The notes under the pieces are model-generated. The model was not told where the DNA came from. It did not search any database and was given only the letters and a program-made list of their open reading frames with translations. A program made the translations under genes and the position numbers. Below, piece after piece: positions 16,583 through 25,366 of a stretch of DNA of 64,000 nt. Origin of the DNA: GWB1-38-13 sp964608405 (GTDB lineage Bacteria; Patescibacteriota; Microgenomatia; UBA8517); the NCBI GenBank assembly GCA_964608405.1, contig CAZSNC010000002.1, positions 6,113-70,112 of the forward strand, written 5' to 3'. Each line of letters starts with the position of its first letter. The first letter of the stretch is position 1.

Positions 16583-17518
16583 ATGAGAATTGGAAGTACC
16601 CGTGTGGGTAAGAGACAAAAAGATAGGTTTCGAAACAGGGAGTATCTAAAAAATCTTATTAGACTGTTTAGAATATCGTTTGTTTCTTTTGCTGTAATAA
16701 CGGTGCTGTTGTTAATAATTTTCGTAATATACTTTTACAACAAGTATTCTTTTGGCAAGGTGGTTAACTCTGTTGTTGTTTACAAAGACGGAATATCGAT
16801 TATCCGATTTGATCCTTTTTACAACGAACTGCTTACTTTAAATATAACCGATGAAATATCAGCTGAATCTGCCGGTGGTTTTGGAAACTATCCGTTGAAG
16901 AATATTTATTCCTTAAGTGAAAATGAAAAAAGAGGGGAGGAAATGTTTAGGAAAACCATAATGAGAAATTTTCACCTGCCGATTTATAACGTTATTGATT
17001 GCAGACATCAGTCTTACAATAAAAGATCATTACTAGGGATGGTCTTTTATTGCGGAGGAGTTAAAGACATGGATGATTTGACATATTTAATATATACAAA
17101 GTGGAAAACTGGTAATAATAAGACTGAAAAAAACCTCAATGATTTAAGAGGTGTTTTTGTTCAGGATGCGGAGTCGGATAATAGTTTTCGATTAAGCGAA
17201 AACCTTTTTGAGAAGTTGGAGTTAGATTTTTCGCAAAGCACGGATGTTGACAGTATTGTAAACGTATCAGTAAAAACTGCTGACGGCGGTCTTGTCCCGG
17301 AGTATTTTAGCGATATTATAAGAATAATGGGGGGTAGGGTTGTTGAAAGCGATAGTCAGGTGAGTTCCATGATCGGTATTAAAACCTGCATGGTTAGCGG
17401 ATCGGACAGGGTTTTAGTTAAAAACTTAGGAAAAGTATTTGGGTGTGAAACACAATATCTGAAAGATAACCCCGATGTATTATTATATTTTTCTCCCGAG
17501 TACTTGACTTCGTTTTAG
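16583..17518 (+). CDS. Single-pass membrane protein with LytR C-terminal-like domain
   Basis: 311 residues. A basic cytoplasmic start (about 1-28) precedes one membrane helix (about 30-52, ISFVSFAVITVLLLIIFVIY). The extracellular part ends with a segment (about 225-311) showing the LytR_C pattern: VNVSVKTADGG, later IIRIMGGRVVESD, and VKNLGKVFGCE. The middle region might be a degenerate LytR-CpsA-Psr domain, but its catalytic arginines and aspartates are not recognisable. Possible role in cell-wall polymer attachment or envelope regulation, inferred only. Its stop codon overlaps that of the convergent TPR gene. Confidence 0.55.
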   Translation: MRIGSTRVGKRQKDRFRNREYLKNLIRLFRISFVSFAVITVLLLIIFVIYFYNKYSFGKVVNSVVVYKDGISIIRFDPFYNELLTLNITDEISAESAGGFGNYPLKNIYSLSENEKRGEEMFRKTIMRNFHLPIYNVIDCRHQSYNKRSLLGMVFYCGGVKDMDDLTYLIYTKWKTGNNKTEKNLNDLRGVFVQDAESDNSFRLSENLFEKLELDFSQSTDVDSIVNVSVKTADGGLVPEYFSDIIRIMGGRVVESDSQVSSMIGIKTCMVSGSDRVLVKNLGKVFGCETQYLKDNPDVLLYFSPEYLTSF

Positions 17519-18318
17519 TCAACCCCTACTTCTGAAGACGGTTCTTCCTGTTCCGAGGAATCACTTACTGTTTTCTCGGAGGATGCTTCTGCCTCTTCTT
17601 CGAACGATACTGGGGTTATCTCTGTTTTATCGTGAACCAACTCAGGTGGGGTATACGAGATATAATCTATCCTCTCAGAAGAGAAAGATGCTTTACTTGA
17701 GTATTTTTCGGGTCGGCAAACCTCTCTGATAAACACCTTAATTTCATGGTTGTCTATTGACTTGATTGCGTATACATACTGATAACCTAACTTGATAAGC
17801 TTTTTCATTTTAATCGAAACATCATCAGGCAACTTCCCGATGTAATTTCCGTCAGCAGAAACAATTGATACTCTATGACTTTTTATGTTGTTGTAAACAA
17901 TCTCTCCGCAGTTAAGTTTTGCAAGAATCGGTTTGTCGCAGGTGTGGATAAGGTGAATAATTTTTGTTTTTCCGGGTTCTTCCAAAAACATTTCAGCCGA
18001 TAGTTGTTTTGACGAGTTTTTATCGACTTTCTTAAGATTTTTCCATTTGTCATAGCACTTAACAGCAATCGGATTGTACGGGTCGATCGCGAGTATTTTA
18101 TTGATTGTAATTTTGGCGTTTTTTATATTACCAAGTTCAAAATATGCTTTTGCCAATCGGTTTAGGGCATCTATATCACGGGGATTCTCCTTAATCAGAG
18201 CGAGGTTAATCTTTTTGGCTTCTTCCCACTGACCGGAAAGAGCTTTTTCGATAGCCTGATGGGCAAGGTCTTGGTTCATTGCTATTAAATTCTTAAGTGT
18301 AAGTATATTGTCCGCCAT
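17515..18318 (-). CDS. TPR-containing protein with a beta-rich domain and acidic tail
   Basis: 267 residues. Residues about 14-85 form two TPR units (AIEKALSGQWEEAKKINLAL; LAKAYFELGNIKNAKITINK). Residues about 115-210 are beta-rich and contain HRVSIVSADGNYIGKLPDD, a pattern seen in small nucleic-acid or ligand-binding modules that I cannot name with certainty. The last 45 residues are Glu/Ser-rich and probably disordered. TAA (minus) and TAG (plus) overlap with the convergent upstream gene. Function unknown; a scaffold role is likely. Confidence 0.6.
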   Translation of the reverse strand: MADNILTLKNLIAMNQDLAHQAIEKALSGQWEEAKKINLALIKENPRDIDALNRLAKAYFELGNIKNAKITINKILAIDPYNPIAVKCYDKWKNLKKVDKNSSKQLSAEMFLEEPGKTKIIHLIHTCDKPILAKLNCGEIVYNNIKSHRVSIVSADGNYIGKLPDDVSIKMKKLIKLGYQYVYAIKSIDNHEIKVFIREVCRPEKYSSKASFSSERIDYISYTPPELVHDKTEITPVSFEEEAEASSEKTVSDSSEQEEPSSEVGVD

Positions 18319-18412
18319 AATCTTGTCAAGAATGTAACTTAGATAAAATAGATTTTAGATCTTTAAGACAGTTGTTTTTACTTGTATAATTCCTTTTTGA
18401 GTAGGGATAAAT

Positions 18413-19159
18413 ATGTCAGGACATTCACATTTTGCAACAATCAAGAGAGCCAAAGAGGCCAAAGATGCACAGAAAGGAAAAGCATTTTCGAAACACGGTA
18501 GGGCAATTTCAATTGCTGTTAAAACTGGTGGTGGTCCCGATCCGGATGCAAATTTCAAGCTTCGTATGGCCATCGAGGCGGCACGTGCAGATAATCTTCC
18601 GAAAGAAAATATCGAGAGGGCTATCACAAAAGCCTCAACGGAAGCGGCAAATCTTGAAGAATTTACTTATGAAGGATTTGGGCCATACGGAGTATCAGTT
18701 ATTGTTGAGGTTGCAACCGACAACAGGAATCGTACCGCACAAGAGTTAAAAAATATTTTTGAAAGGGGAGGGGGTAATATGGGTGGTCCGGGATCTGTTG
18801 CATATAATTTTGAAAGTAAGGGTATGATCAGAATTCAAAAAAATTCCGATGTTAGTGCACAAATATTGGATCTTATCGATGTCGGAGTGGAGGATTATGA
18901 GGAGACTCCGGACGAGATAATCATTTACACACCTTATGATAAGACTGCACAAATCCGCGATAAAATTGCCGGAAAAAACTTTACTGTGAATTCAGCGCAG
19001 GCGATTAAAAAAGCGGTAAATAGTATAAATATCGATGACCCCGACAAAGTTAAGAAGGTATTTTCTTTTATCGAAAAAATGGAGGAATATGAGGATGTAC
19101 AAAATGTTTATACAAACATGGATATTAGTGACGAGATAATGGATAAAGTAGAGGTGTAG
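18413..19159 (+). CDS. yebC: YebC/PmpR-family protein
   Basis: 248 residues, full length. Signature start MSGHSHFATIKRAKEAKDAQ and the three-domain YebC layout, including GGPDPDANFKLRMAIEAAR, YEGFGPYGVSVIVE and NRNRTAQELKNIF. Family members were annotated as transcription regulators; recent work on relatives links them to translation through difficult peptide motifs. A perfect TATAAT at 18385-18390 lies 22 bases before the ATG but without a good -35. Confidence 0.94.
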   Translation: MSGHSHFATIKRAKEAKDAQKGKAFSKHGRAISIAVKTGGGPDPDANFKLRMAIEAARADNLPKENIERAITKASTEAANLEEFTYEGFGPYGVSVIVEVATDNRNRTAQELKNIFERGGGNMGGPGSVAYNFESKGMIRIQKNSDVSAQILDLIDVGVEDYEETPDEIIIYTPYDKTAQIRDKIAGKNFTVNSAQAIKKAVNSINIDDPDKVKKVFSFIEKMEEYEDVQNVYTNMDISDEIMDKVEV

Positions 19160-19162
19160 AAT

Positions 19163-19975
19163 GTGCCTTTCACCCCAAACTTGCCCTTAGATATGTTATC
19201 TGACAAAAAAAAACGCTTCGCAATAAGCTCGATTGTCCTTTCGGTGATACTTCTTTCGCTTAAGTTTATCGATAACCAGGTATTTAAGTTTGTCGATATA
19301 GCCTTTTTAGGTTTGATGACACTCATTTCTTTTTGGTGGTCGTTAAGGGAGGGGATAAAGACAAAACTCTCCTTTTTGGTTACAATACTACCTTTGTATT
19401 ATTCAATCGGTATCGCGCTTTTTTGGTTTCTCCTCCCAAGTACTATTTGGGTAACCATTGTGATAGTTATTTTATATGGAGTATCTATCTATCTTTTGTT
19501 TTTGACGGAGAATGTCTTTTCTGTATCATCACTTAAAACAATCGCTTTATACAGGGCTGCCAAAGGTGTTGGTTTTTTATTTACATTGATTGCATTCTTC
19601 TTTACACTCAATGCTTTGATTTCACTTAAAATTCCTTTTTATTACTTAGGCTTTTTAGTGTTTGTAATTATTCTCCCTTTGTATATACAGGGTTTTTGGA
19701 GTTCAACTCTCCAGGATAAAATGGACAAAAATCTGGGTGCAATCTCATTGGCATCAGCTCTGATTCAAGCTCAAGTATCTGTGATATTGTTTTTTTGGCC
19801 GGTTGGAGTTATCGTTGGATCCCTTTTTTTGACAATAGTTTTTTATATTTTACTTGGCCTTGGACAAAGCAAATTGGAGGATAGGCTATTTTCTCAGACT
19901 GTCGGAGAATACCTAACGGTTGGGGCTGTTGTATTTGTCGTAATGTTATTTTCTACAAGCTGGAGAGGATATTAA
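19163..19975 (+). CDS. Polytopic membrane protein, function unknown
   Basis: 270 residues from GTG at 19163, three bases after the yebC stop; ATG at 19193 (MLSDKKKRFAISS) is the alternative and leaves all membrane segments intact. Seven to eight hydrophobic helices, few charged residues, no recognised motif. The close spacing suggests an operon with yebC. It ends at the edge of the longest non-coding stretch of the window. Confidence 0.6.
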   Translation: MPFTPNLPLDMLSDKKKRFAISSIVLSVILLSLKFIDNQVFKFVDIAFLGLMTLISFWWSLREGIKTKLSFLVTILPLYYSIGIALFWFLLPSTIWVTIVIVILYGVSIYLLFLTENVFSVSSLKTIALYRAAKGVGFLFTLIAFFFTLNALISLKIPFYYLGFLVFVIILPLYIQGFWSSTLQDKMDKNLGAISLASALIQAQVSVILFFWPVGVIVGSLFLTIVFYILLGLGQSKLEDRLFSQTVGEYLTVGAVVFVVMLFSTSWRGY

Positions 19976-20049
19976 TAATATTTACATATTACAATTTCTC
20001 CCAATGCATTTTTATCGATATATATAGACACGGGGAGGGGGAGTAGGAG

Positions 20050-20075
20050 TAATAATAAACCCCATAGTATTATTA
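20050..20075. repeat. Inverted repeat with 8-bp stem
   Basis: TAATAATA (20050-20057) and TATTATTA (20068-20075) are perfect reverse complements around a 10-base loop. It is preceded by a G-rich strand segment (20031-20048). Confidence 0.45.
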
Positions 20076-20264
20076 TAGGGTAATATTAGCGGTACATCTT
20101 TTCACGCATATTATTTATAATTTTCACACGTTGTGCTAATTTTAATCAAGCAAACAAACCCCGAAGCTTTTTATATGACATATATCAATAACAAGTGCGT
20201 TTAGGGGATGATATAGTCTGATATAGTTATCAATCTCCCGGTATAAGTGCGTGACTTTAGATAT

Positions 20265-20273
20265 TGTGGATAA
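20265..20273 (-). promoter_or_regulatory. Perfect DnaA box
   Basis: TGTGGATAA on the plus strand, the exact complement of TTATCCACA. Confidence 0.6.
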
Positions 20274-20444
20274 CTTATATATTTATTTTGCATAGGTTAT
20301 CGCTATTGCTTACCTTCCGTGGAGAATAGGTTGTAATTCATAAATCTACTTCATTAACTGGAGTTATTTTTATTGAGGTATGGGGGAAAGTATCAGGGGT
20401 GTGTAAGTTATTCCTCTTAAGATAAGATATGTCCGTGTAACGTT

Positions 20445-20453
20445 TGTGGATAA
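20445..20453 (-). promoter_or_regulatory. Perfect DnaA box
   Basis: A second exact TGTGGATAA in the same orientation, 180 bases after the first. Confidence 0.6.
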
Positions 20454-20680
20454 ATAGTAAGACATTTACCGGTAGAGAACAAAAGTATACATAGTCGCAC
20501 AATATAACTTTTACGACATAGTCTGAAGCTGAATGGGAGTAGAGCGCTCTTTTGGCTTCTTTTTAATTCTTTTCTTATGATATTATATTTTTGTTTGTTT
20601 TATATTTATTTTTTCTACTCTACTAAGTCGACGTCTCAATAATATAATACCAAACAATAACCGAACACTTTTGGGTTGGG

Positions 20681-20702
20681 ACAGGACTCCCCTGTTTTTT
20701 TA
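20681..20702 (+). terminator. Intrinsic terminator-like hairpin
   Basis: ACAGG pairs with CCTGT around a 5-base loop, followed by seven Ts. No coding gene precedes it, so it may end an untranslated RNA from the non-coding region. Confidence 0.55.
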
Positions 20703-20729
20703 TTGATTTAGGTAAATATGCGGAAAACG

Positions 20730-20741
20730 CCGTATATACGG
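20730..20741. promoter_or_regulatory. 12-bp perfect palindrome, operator-like
   Basis: CCGTATATACGG is fully self-complementary, between two terminators and about 140 bases before the HAD-like gene. A dimeric binding site is possible; no regulator is identified. Confidence 0.35.
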
Positions 20742-20759
20742 AAGAATATAGATGTATAT

Positions 20760-20785
20760 AAGACGACCACTTGGTCGTCTTTTAC
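20760..20785 (+). terminator. Strong intrinsic terminator
   Basis: AAGACGACC and GGTCGTCTT form a perfect 9-bp stem with ACTT loop, followed by TTACTT. It insulates the HAD-like gene from anything transcribed upstream. Confidence 0.7.
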
Positions 20786-20878
20786 TTAAAACCCCCTTTA
20801 AAATTGATTCAGTGAAGTCGTTATATATGGATAAAAACGCAAATTGAAATAAAACCTTTATATTGTAAAATGCATTGA

Positions 20879-21637
20879 ATGTCTAAAGAATTTACACCTT
20901 CTGAAAAAGAAATTGTTAGGAAGTTCGATATTGTAAATAAAGAATTAAAAAAGCACGGAGTCTCAACTGATATCGACAGCACCGAAGTTAAATCGCAGGA
21001 TGCTGCACTGAAACAGTACAATGAAATGACGGGCCAAACACGTAAACTATGCGAACTGACGGACAGATATATTATGGTTAACTGGCTTAAAGAATACGGT
21101 TATATTGATCCATTAAATGTTGCAATAAGAATATGGAATAACCCGAATGAGTTTTCCAAACTCGAGCCCGAAAGCGGTGCTTTGATTTTGTCTAAATATT
21201 TATTTTTAAGTGGAGTTGATTTACATAGAAATACAGCCAGGCCAGGATGGCTTGATATTAAGAATTCAACTTATAGCTGGTACAAAAAAATAATGCCATG
21301 GGTGGATCAAAGGTTAATTCATATTCAGGATGGCGATTCAATAAATCCTAGGTTTAAATATCTAAACATCCCGAACTGTGCAAGGTATCATTTTGACGAT
21401 GCCTCCGAAGAACTTGATCAATTGAGTAAATTAGGAGTTGTTGGTGTACTAATACCACAGCCTTGGAATGTAGATTATAAGACAGACAATCCAAAGATCC
21501 TTACTTTTACCAAAGCTCTGTCAGAAGGTCTTCCCAGCCTTGAAATGTCCAATTATGACTTCCAAAGAACACCTAAACTTTTAGGTGCATACTTTGTATT
21601 ATCGGATTATATTTTAAGGATTAAAGGATATAATTAG
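20879..21637 (+). CDS. HAD-like protein resembling 5'(3')-deoxyribonucleotidases
   Basis: 252 residues, AT-rich gene. Weak but ordered HAD landmarks: DIDST near residue 35 (motif I style), RNTARPGWLDIKNSTYSW near 115 (motif II region of the NT5C type, TxRP followed by a W), and HFDDASEEL...VLIPQPWN near 170-200, which matches the (F/Y)xDxxE...PWN end of that family. If functional it would dephosphorylate a nucleotide or similar compound. The first motif lacks a strongly hydrophobic strand before it, so catalytic activity is uncertain. It stands alone between the candidate origin and the Xer gene. Confidence 0.5.
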   Translation: MSKEFTPSEKEIVRKFDIVNKELKKHGVSTDIDSTEVKSQDAALKQYNEMTGQTRKLCELTDRYIMVNWLKEYGYIDPLNVAIRIWNNPNEFSKLEPESGALILSKYLFLSGVDLHRNTARPGWLDIKNSTYSWYKKIMPWVDQRLIHIQDGDSINPRFKYLNIPNCARYHFDDASEELDQLSKLGVVGVLIPQPWNVDYKTDNPKILTFTKALSEGLPSLEMSNYDFQRTPKLLGAYFVLSDYILRIKGYN

Positions 21638-21653
21638 TCGTACAATAATGTTA

Positions 21654-21682
21654 TTGACATCATCACTTGTGTCACATAATAT
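21654..21682 (+). promoter_or_regulatory. Promoter of the Xer recombinase gene
   Basis: Perfect TTGACA (21654-21659), a 17-base spacer and TAATAT (21677-21682). The predicted leader is about 20 bases and has no Shine-Dalgarno sequence. Confidence 0.65.
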
Positions 21683-21707
21683 TTAGTCAGATTAAAATTT
21701 ATTACAA

Positions 21708-22661
21708 ATGCCTGCCAAGGTTGACCCATCAGAAATTGGTGTTGAGATTGAAAAATACCTTGAATATCTTGAGGTTGAAAAGGGCTCCTCTCCCCTAACC
21801 GTCAGAAATTACAGACACTACCTGGGTCGATTTTTGGAATGGTTAAAAGCAGAAAATATAAGACTTCATCTTAAGGATATTAATCCTGAAATTATCAGAC
21901 AGTATAGAGTTCATCTTTCGAGGCTTCCTGGATTTAAAGGGCAGGGTTCAATGAGCAGGAAAACGCAAGGATATCACGCAATAGCTATACGATCGTTTTT
22001 AAGGTATCTTACAAAAAATGATTTTGAAGTAATGTCACCTGATAAAATTGACTTGCCGAAGATTTCCGAAAGACAGGTTAAGTTTTTAACGGGTGATCAA
22101 GTGGAAAGACTTTTGAACGCTCCGACACTGTCAAACCTGGCGGGAAAAAGGGATAAGGCAATTCTTGAACTTTTATACTCAACGGGCCTTCGTGTATCGG
22201 AGCTATGTAAATTGGATCGTGATGTTGTTAACCTGGAAAGGAGGGAATTCGGAATTGTCGGAAAAGGGGGACATGCCAGGGTTGTCTTCCTTTCAAAGCG
22301 GGCTGCTGATTGGATTGCAGCATACCTTGCAGAAAGAGACGACACCTATAAACCGTTATTTATTCGACACAAGGGAGAACCGGACCCGACAACACCGGAT
22401 GAGAAAATGAGACTCTCCTGCCGATCAATACAAAGAATGATTAAAAAATATGTACGCAAGATAAAATTACCTGTTGATGCGACACCCCATGTCATGAGGC
22501 ACAGTTTTGCAACAGATTTACTCATGGCGGGGGCCGATATCCGTTCCGTTCAGGAGATGTTAGGGCATAAAAACATACAAACGACACAAATTTATACCCA
22601 TGTAACACACAAACACCTCAAGGATGTATATGAAGCTTTCCATGGAAAAGGTGGAAATTAA
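21708..22661 (+). CDS. Tyrosine recombinase XerC/XerD-like
   Basis: 317 residues with the Xer two-domain layout. The N-terminal SAM-like core-binding domain (about 8-110) starts YLEYLEVEKGSSPLTVRNY. The catalytic domain shows Arg in STGLRVSELCKL, the HVMRHSFAT box (His and second Arg), LGHKNIQTTQIYTH with the last His, and the nucleophile Tyr in IYTHV. Length and motifs fit a chromosome dimer resolvase rather than a phage integrase; C versus D cannot be told. A convincing dif site was not found nearby. Confidence 0.9.
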   Translation: MPAKVDPSEIGVEIEKYLEYLEVEKGSSPLTVRNYRHYLGRFLEWLKAENIRLHLKDINPEIIRQYRVHLSRLPGFKGQGSMSRKTQGYHAIAIRSFLRYLTKNDFEVMSPDKIDLPKISERQVKFLTGDQVERLLNAPTLSNLAGKRDKAILELLYSTGLRVSELCKLDRDVVNLERREFGIVGKGGHARVVFLSKRAADWIAAYLAERDDTYKPLFIRHKGEPDPTTPDEKMRLSCRSIQRMIKKYVRKIKLPVDATPHVMRHSFATDLLMAGADIRSVQEMLGHKNIQTTQIYTHVTHKHLKDVYEAFHGKGGN

Positions 22662-22669
22662 GATGGAGC

Positions 22670-25306
22670 TTATTTTTTAATCTGCTGTTTTGTTTCTGCT
22701 TCCTCACCGCCATCATCTTCTTTTTCAAGTGCGGTCATAGCGGCAACTCCGTCCGACTTGTCCGAAAAACGCATGAGAATTACTCCCTGGGTTGACCTTC
22801 CCATTTGTGGGATATTTTTGACAGGAAGTTTAATGACCTGGCCGAATTTTGAAGTGATGATAATTTGATCAATTTTCTCATTAACAATCGACTCGGCAGC
22901 AATATCTCCTGTTTTTGTATTAACGACGGCTGCTTTAACTCCCTTACCGGATCTTTTTTGTATAGGGAACAGGTGCAGTGGTGTTCTTTTACCCAGTCCG
23001 TTTTCGGAGATGGTCATCAAATCTCGAAATATCTTTTTCCTTTTGTCAGTGCTTTCGATGTGTTTGGGAGGAAATATCTCCATTCCGATTACGACATCGT
23101 CTTTCTCAAGCCTTATTCCTTTCATTCCGGATGTTGCCCTTCCCATTGCACGGGTATCTTTTTCTGAAAATCTTATTGACTTCCCCTTTTTGGTAATAAG
23201 AAGAACATGGTCTTCACCGCTTGTTTCCTGTACGGATACTAAGGAATCGTCCGGATCGAGGCGGATTGCAATTATTCCTGACTGGCGCATGTTTTTAAAT
23301 TCGGAAACGTCGGTTTTTTTAACAATTCCTTTTTGCGTGGAAATAATAAGATTCTTTCCGACATCGCTTGTAGGAAGAATTGATTTGACCTCTTCTCCCT
23401 GCTCGACATTCAGGATATTCACTATCGCCTGTCCCTTTGCCTGACGACTCCCCTCTTGGATATCCCAAACCTTTGTCCCGTAGACTTTCCCCTTGTTTGT
23501 AAAGAAGAGAAGTGTGTCGTGGGTCGATGCGGAAACCAGATGAAGTATTTCGTCCTCCTCTTTAGTTGTCATTCCCACAACTCCCTTGCCACCCCTTCTT
23601 TGCGCCTTATAGGTGGTTCTGGGAACCCTTTTTATATAACCAGTTTTAGTAATTGTAATTAAAGTCTCCTCTTTCGGTATTAAATCTTCTTCCGAAAACT
23701 CACCGATTTTTTGTTTATAAATTTTTGTCATTCTTTGGTCACCGAACTTCTCTTTGACTTGGGACAACTCGTCGGAGATGATATCTAACACTTTTTGCGG
23801 ATTTTTAAGTATTGAAATAAGTCTATCGATCAATTTTTCGATTTCTTCGTATTCTTTTTCGATCTTTTCGCGTTCGAGAGCGGCAAGACGACGGAGCTGC
23901 ATATCAAGAATCGCTGTCGATTGGATTTCCGAGAGTTTGAATTTACTTATAAGATTGGCTTTAGCATCTTCTTGTGTTCTGCTTTTTCTGATTGTTGCGA
24001 TCACTTCGTCGAGGTTATCCAGTGCAATTTTAAGTCCCTCCAGAATGTGAGCCCTTCGTTTGGCCTCAGTCAGTTCGAAGATAGTTCTTCTTGTTACAAC
24101 TCTTTGTCGGTGTTTAATATACTCAACGATTATTTGTTTAAGATTTAAGGTATGTGGTGTTCCATCAACAAGTGCAACGAAATTTGCGGGGAATGACGAC
24201 TGTAATTTGGTGTATTTATAAATGTTATTAAGCACCGACTTCGGTTTCGCGTCTCTTTTAAGATCGACAACAACACGCAGTCCGTCCTTGTCCGATTCAT
24301 CGCGAAGATCCGATATTCCGACAATCTTCTTTTCTTTAACAAGATCGGCGATCTTTTTGACCATCTCCGCTTTATTGACCTGGTATGGAATTTGGCTTAT
24401 CACAATCTGTATTTTTCCGTTTTTCCCGTCGGTTATTTCGGCAACACCCCTGATGACGATTCTTCCCCTGCCTGTTGAATAGACTTCGTATAACGAGGGG
24501 CTGTCGTAGATTGCTGCACCTGTGGGAAAGTCCGGTCCTTGTATGCTTTTCATCAACTCTTCAATTGTGATATCACTGTCAAAACTGATGTTTTCCGGAG
24601 TTATATCCTCGTGGGTCAGTTTTTTTTGTTCACCCGATGCAACAAGATTAATTTTTTTAATTACAAAATCGGTTTTTTCTTCATGTTTTGAAGAGTCTGA
24701 AATAACACGGCCTTTTTTTATGGTTTCGATTGCTCCGTCTATAACCTCAGTCAAATTGTGGGGAGGGATTTTTGTGGCCATACCAACAGCAATGCCTTCG
24801 GAACCCATGAGAAGGAGGTTTGGAAGTAGTGACGGAAGAAAAACAGGTTCTTTCAGAGTTGTATCAAAGTTGTCAATAAAATCCACAGTATCCTTATCGA
24901 TGTCTTTTAACATCCACTCCGAAATCGGTGCAAGTTTTACCTCGGTGTAACGCATAGCGGCTGCAGAATCCCCATCGATTGATCCGAAGTTACCTTGACC
25001 TTTGATTAGTGGGTACCTGAGGGAAAAGGTCTGTGCCATACGCACAATCGCATCGTAGACTGCCGTGTCTCCGTGTGGGTGGTATTTTCCTAGTACTTCT
25101 CCGACAACTTTAGCGCTTTTTGTAAAACCTGACGAGTGTGAAAGACCCATCTGGTCCATTGCGTATAAAATTCTGCGGTGAACAGGTTTGAGGCCGTCTC
25201 GTACATCAGGAAGGGCGCGTGCGACAATTACACTCATTGCATAATCAACATATGCTTGTGACAATTCTGTGGTAATTTCTACGGGTTTAATTTTTCCAAT
25301 ATCCAT
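22670..25306 (-). CDS. gyrA: DNA gyrase subunit A
   Basis: 878 residues, type IIA topoisomerase breakage-rejoining subunit. Catalytic Tyr120 lies in SAAAMRYTE; the quinolone region reads HPHGDTAVYD, with Thr81 at the E. coli Ser83 position and Asp85 at Asp87. The GyrA box appears as QRRGGKG at the start of the C-terminal beta-pinwheel, separating it from ParC. An insertion of about 40-45 residues occupies about 199-243, between GAIETIKKG and SDITIEELM, where other GyrA proteins have a short turn. The C-terminus ends in a short acidic/Lys tail. Convergent with the Xer gene, eight bases apart. Confidence 0.97.
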   Translation of the reverse strand: MDIGKIKPVEITTELSQAYVDYAMSVIVARALPDVRDGLKPVHRRILYAMDQMGLSHSSGFTKSAKVVGEVLGKYHPHGDTAVYDAIVRMAQTFSLRYPLIKGQGNFGSIDGDSAAAMRYTEVKLAPISEWMLKDIDKDTVDFIDNFDTTLKEPVFLPSLLPNLLLMGSEGIAVGMATKIPPHNLTEVIDGAIETIKKGRVISDSSKHEEKTDFVIKKINLVASGEQKKLTHEDITPENISFDSDITIEELMKSIQGPDFPTGAAIYDSPSLYEVYSTGRGRIVIRGVAEITDGKNGKIQIVISQIPYQVNKAEMVKKIADLVKEKKIVGISDLRDESDKDGLRVVVDLKRDAKPKSVLNNIYKYTKLQSSFPANFVALVDGTPHTLNLKQIIVEYIKHRQRVVTRRTIFELTEAKRRAHILEGLKIALDNLDEVIATIRKSRTQEDAKANLISKFKLSEIQSTAILDMQLRRLAALEREKIEKEYEEIEKLIDRLISILKNPQKVLDIISDELSQVKEKFGDQRMTKIYKQKIGEFSEEDLIPKEETLITITKTGYIKRVPRTTYKAQRRGGKGVVGMTTKEEDEILHLVSASTHDTLLFFTNKGKVYGTKVWDIQEGSRQAKGQAIVNILNVEQGEEVKSILPTSDVGKNLIISTQKGIVKKTDVSEFKNMRQSGIIAIRLDPDDSLVSVQETSGEDHVLLITKKGKSIRFSEKDTRAMGRATSGMKGIRLEKDDVVIGMEIFPPKHIESTDKRKKIFRDLMTISENGLGKRTPLHLFPIQKRSGKGVKAAVVNTKTGDIAAESIVNEKIDQIIITSKFGQVIKLPVKNIPQMGRSTQGVILMRFSDKSDGVAAMTALEKEDDGGEEAETKQQIKK

Positions 25307-25366
25307 GTAATTTTATGTTATTTTTAATTGCCGGTTTATATACTTCCCAACCCTATTATTTTATCC

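Larger units (their letters stand above)
19976..20878. other. Long non-coding region, candidate replication origin
   Basis: About 900 bases with no credible gene, by far the longest in the window. It holds two perfect DnaA boxes in the same orientation (20265, 20445), a one-mismatch box TATGGATAA at 20826, tandem GATATAGT copies (20209-20226), a very AT-rich tract (about 20578-20620), an 8-bp inverted repeat, a 12-bp palindrome and two terminators. Neighbours include Xer recombinase and, within 12 kb, gyrA and gyrB. No dnaA or dnaN is in the window, so the origin call is tentative. Confidence 0.45.

Noticed and set aside
20718..20789. Small open frame of 23 codons
   Set aside because: It contains a complete terminator hairpin and has no ribosome-binding site.
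19976..20878. Known RNA families (RNase P RNA, tmRNA, SRP RNA, 6S) and a dif site
   Set aside because: None of their conserved core sequences was recognised by eye; a covariance-model search would be needed to exclude divergent forms.
22865..24950. Several long plus-strand frames inside gyrA
   Set aside because: They are antisense shadows of a fully supported gyrA; no motifs of their own.
23236..25306. Intein inside gyrA
   Set aside because: The extra segment is only ~45 residues, lacks the Cys/Ser start and HN end, and lies away from the catalytic tyrosine.
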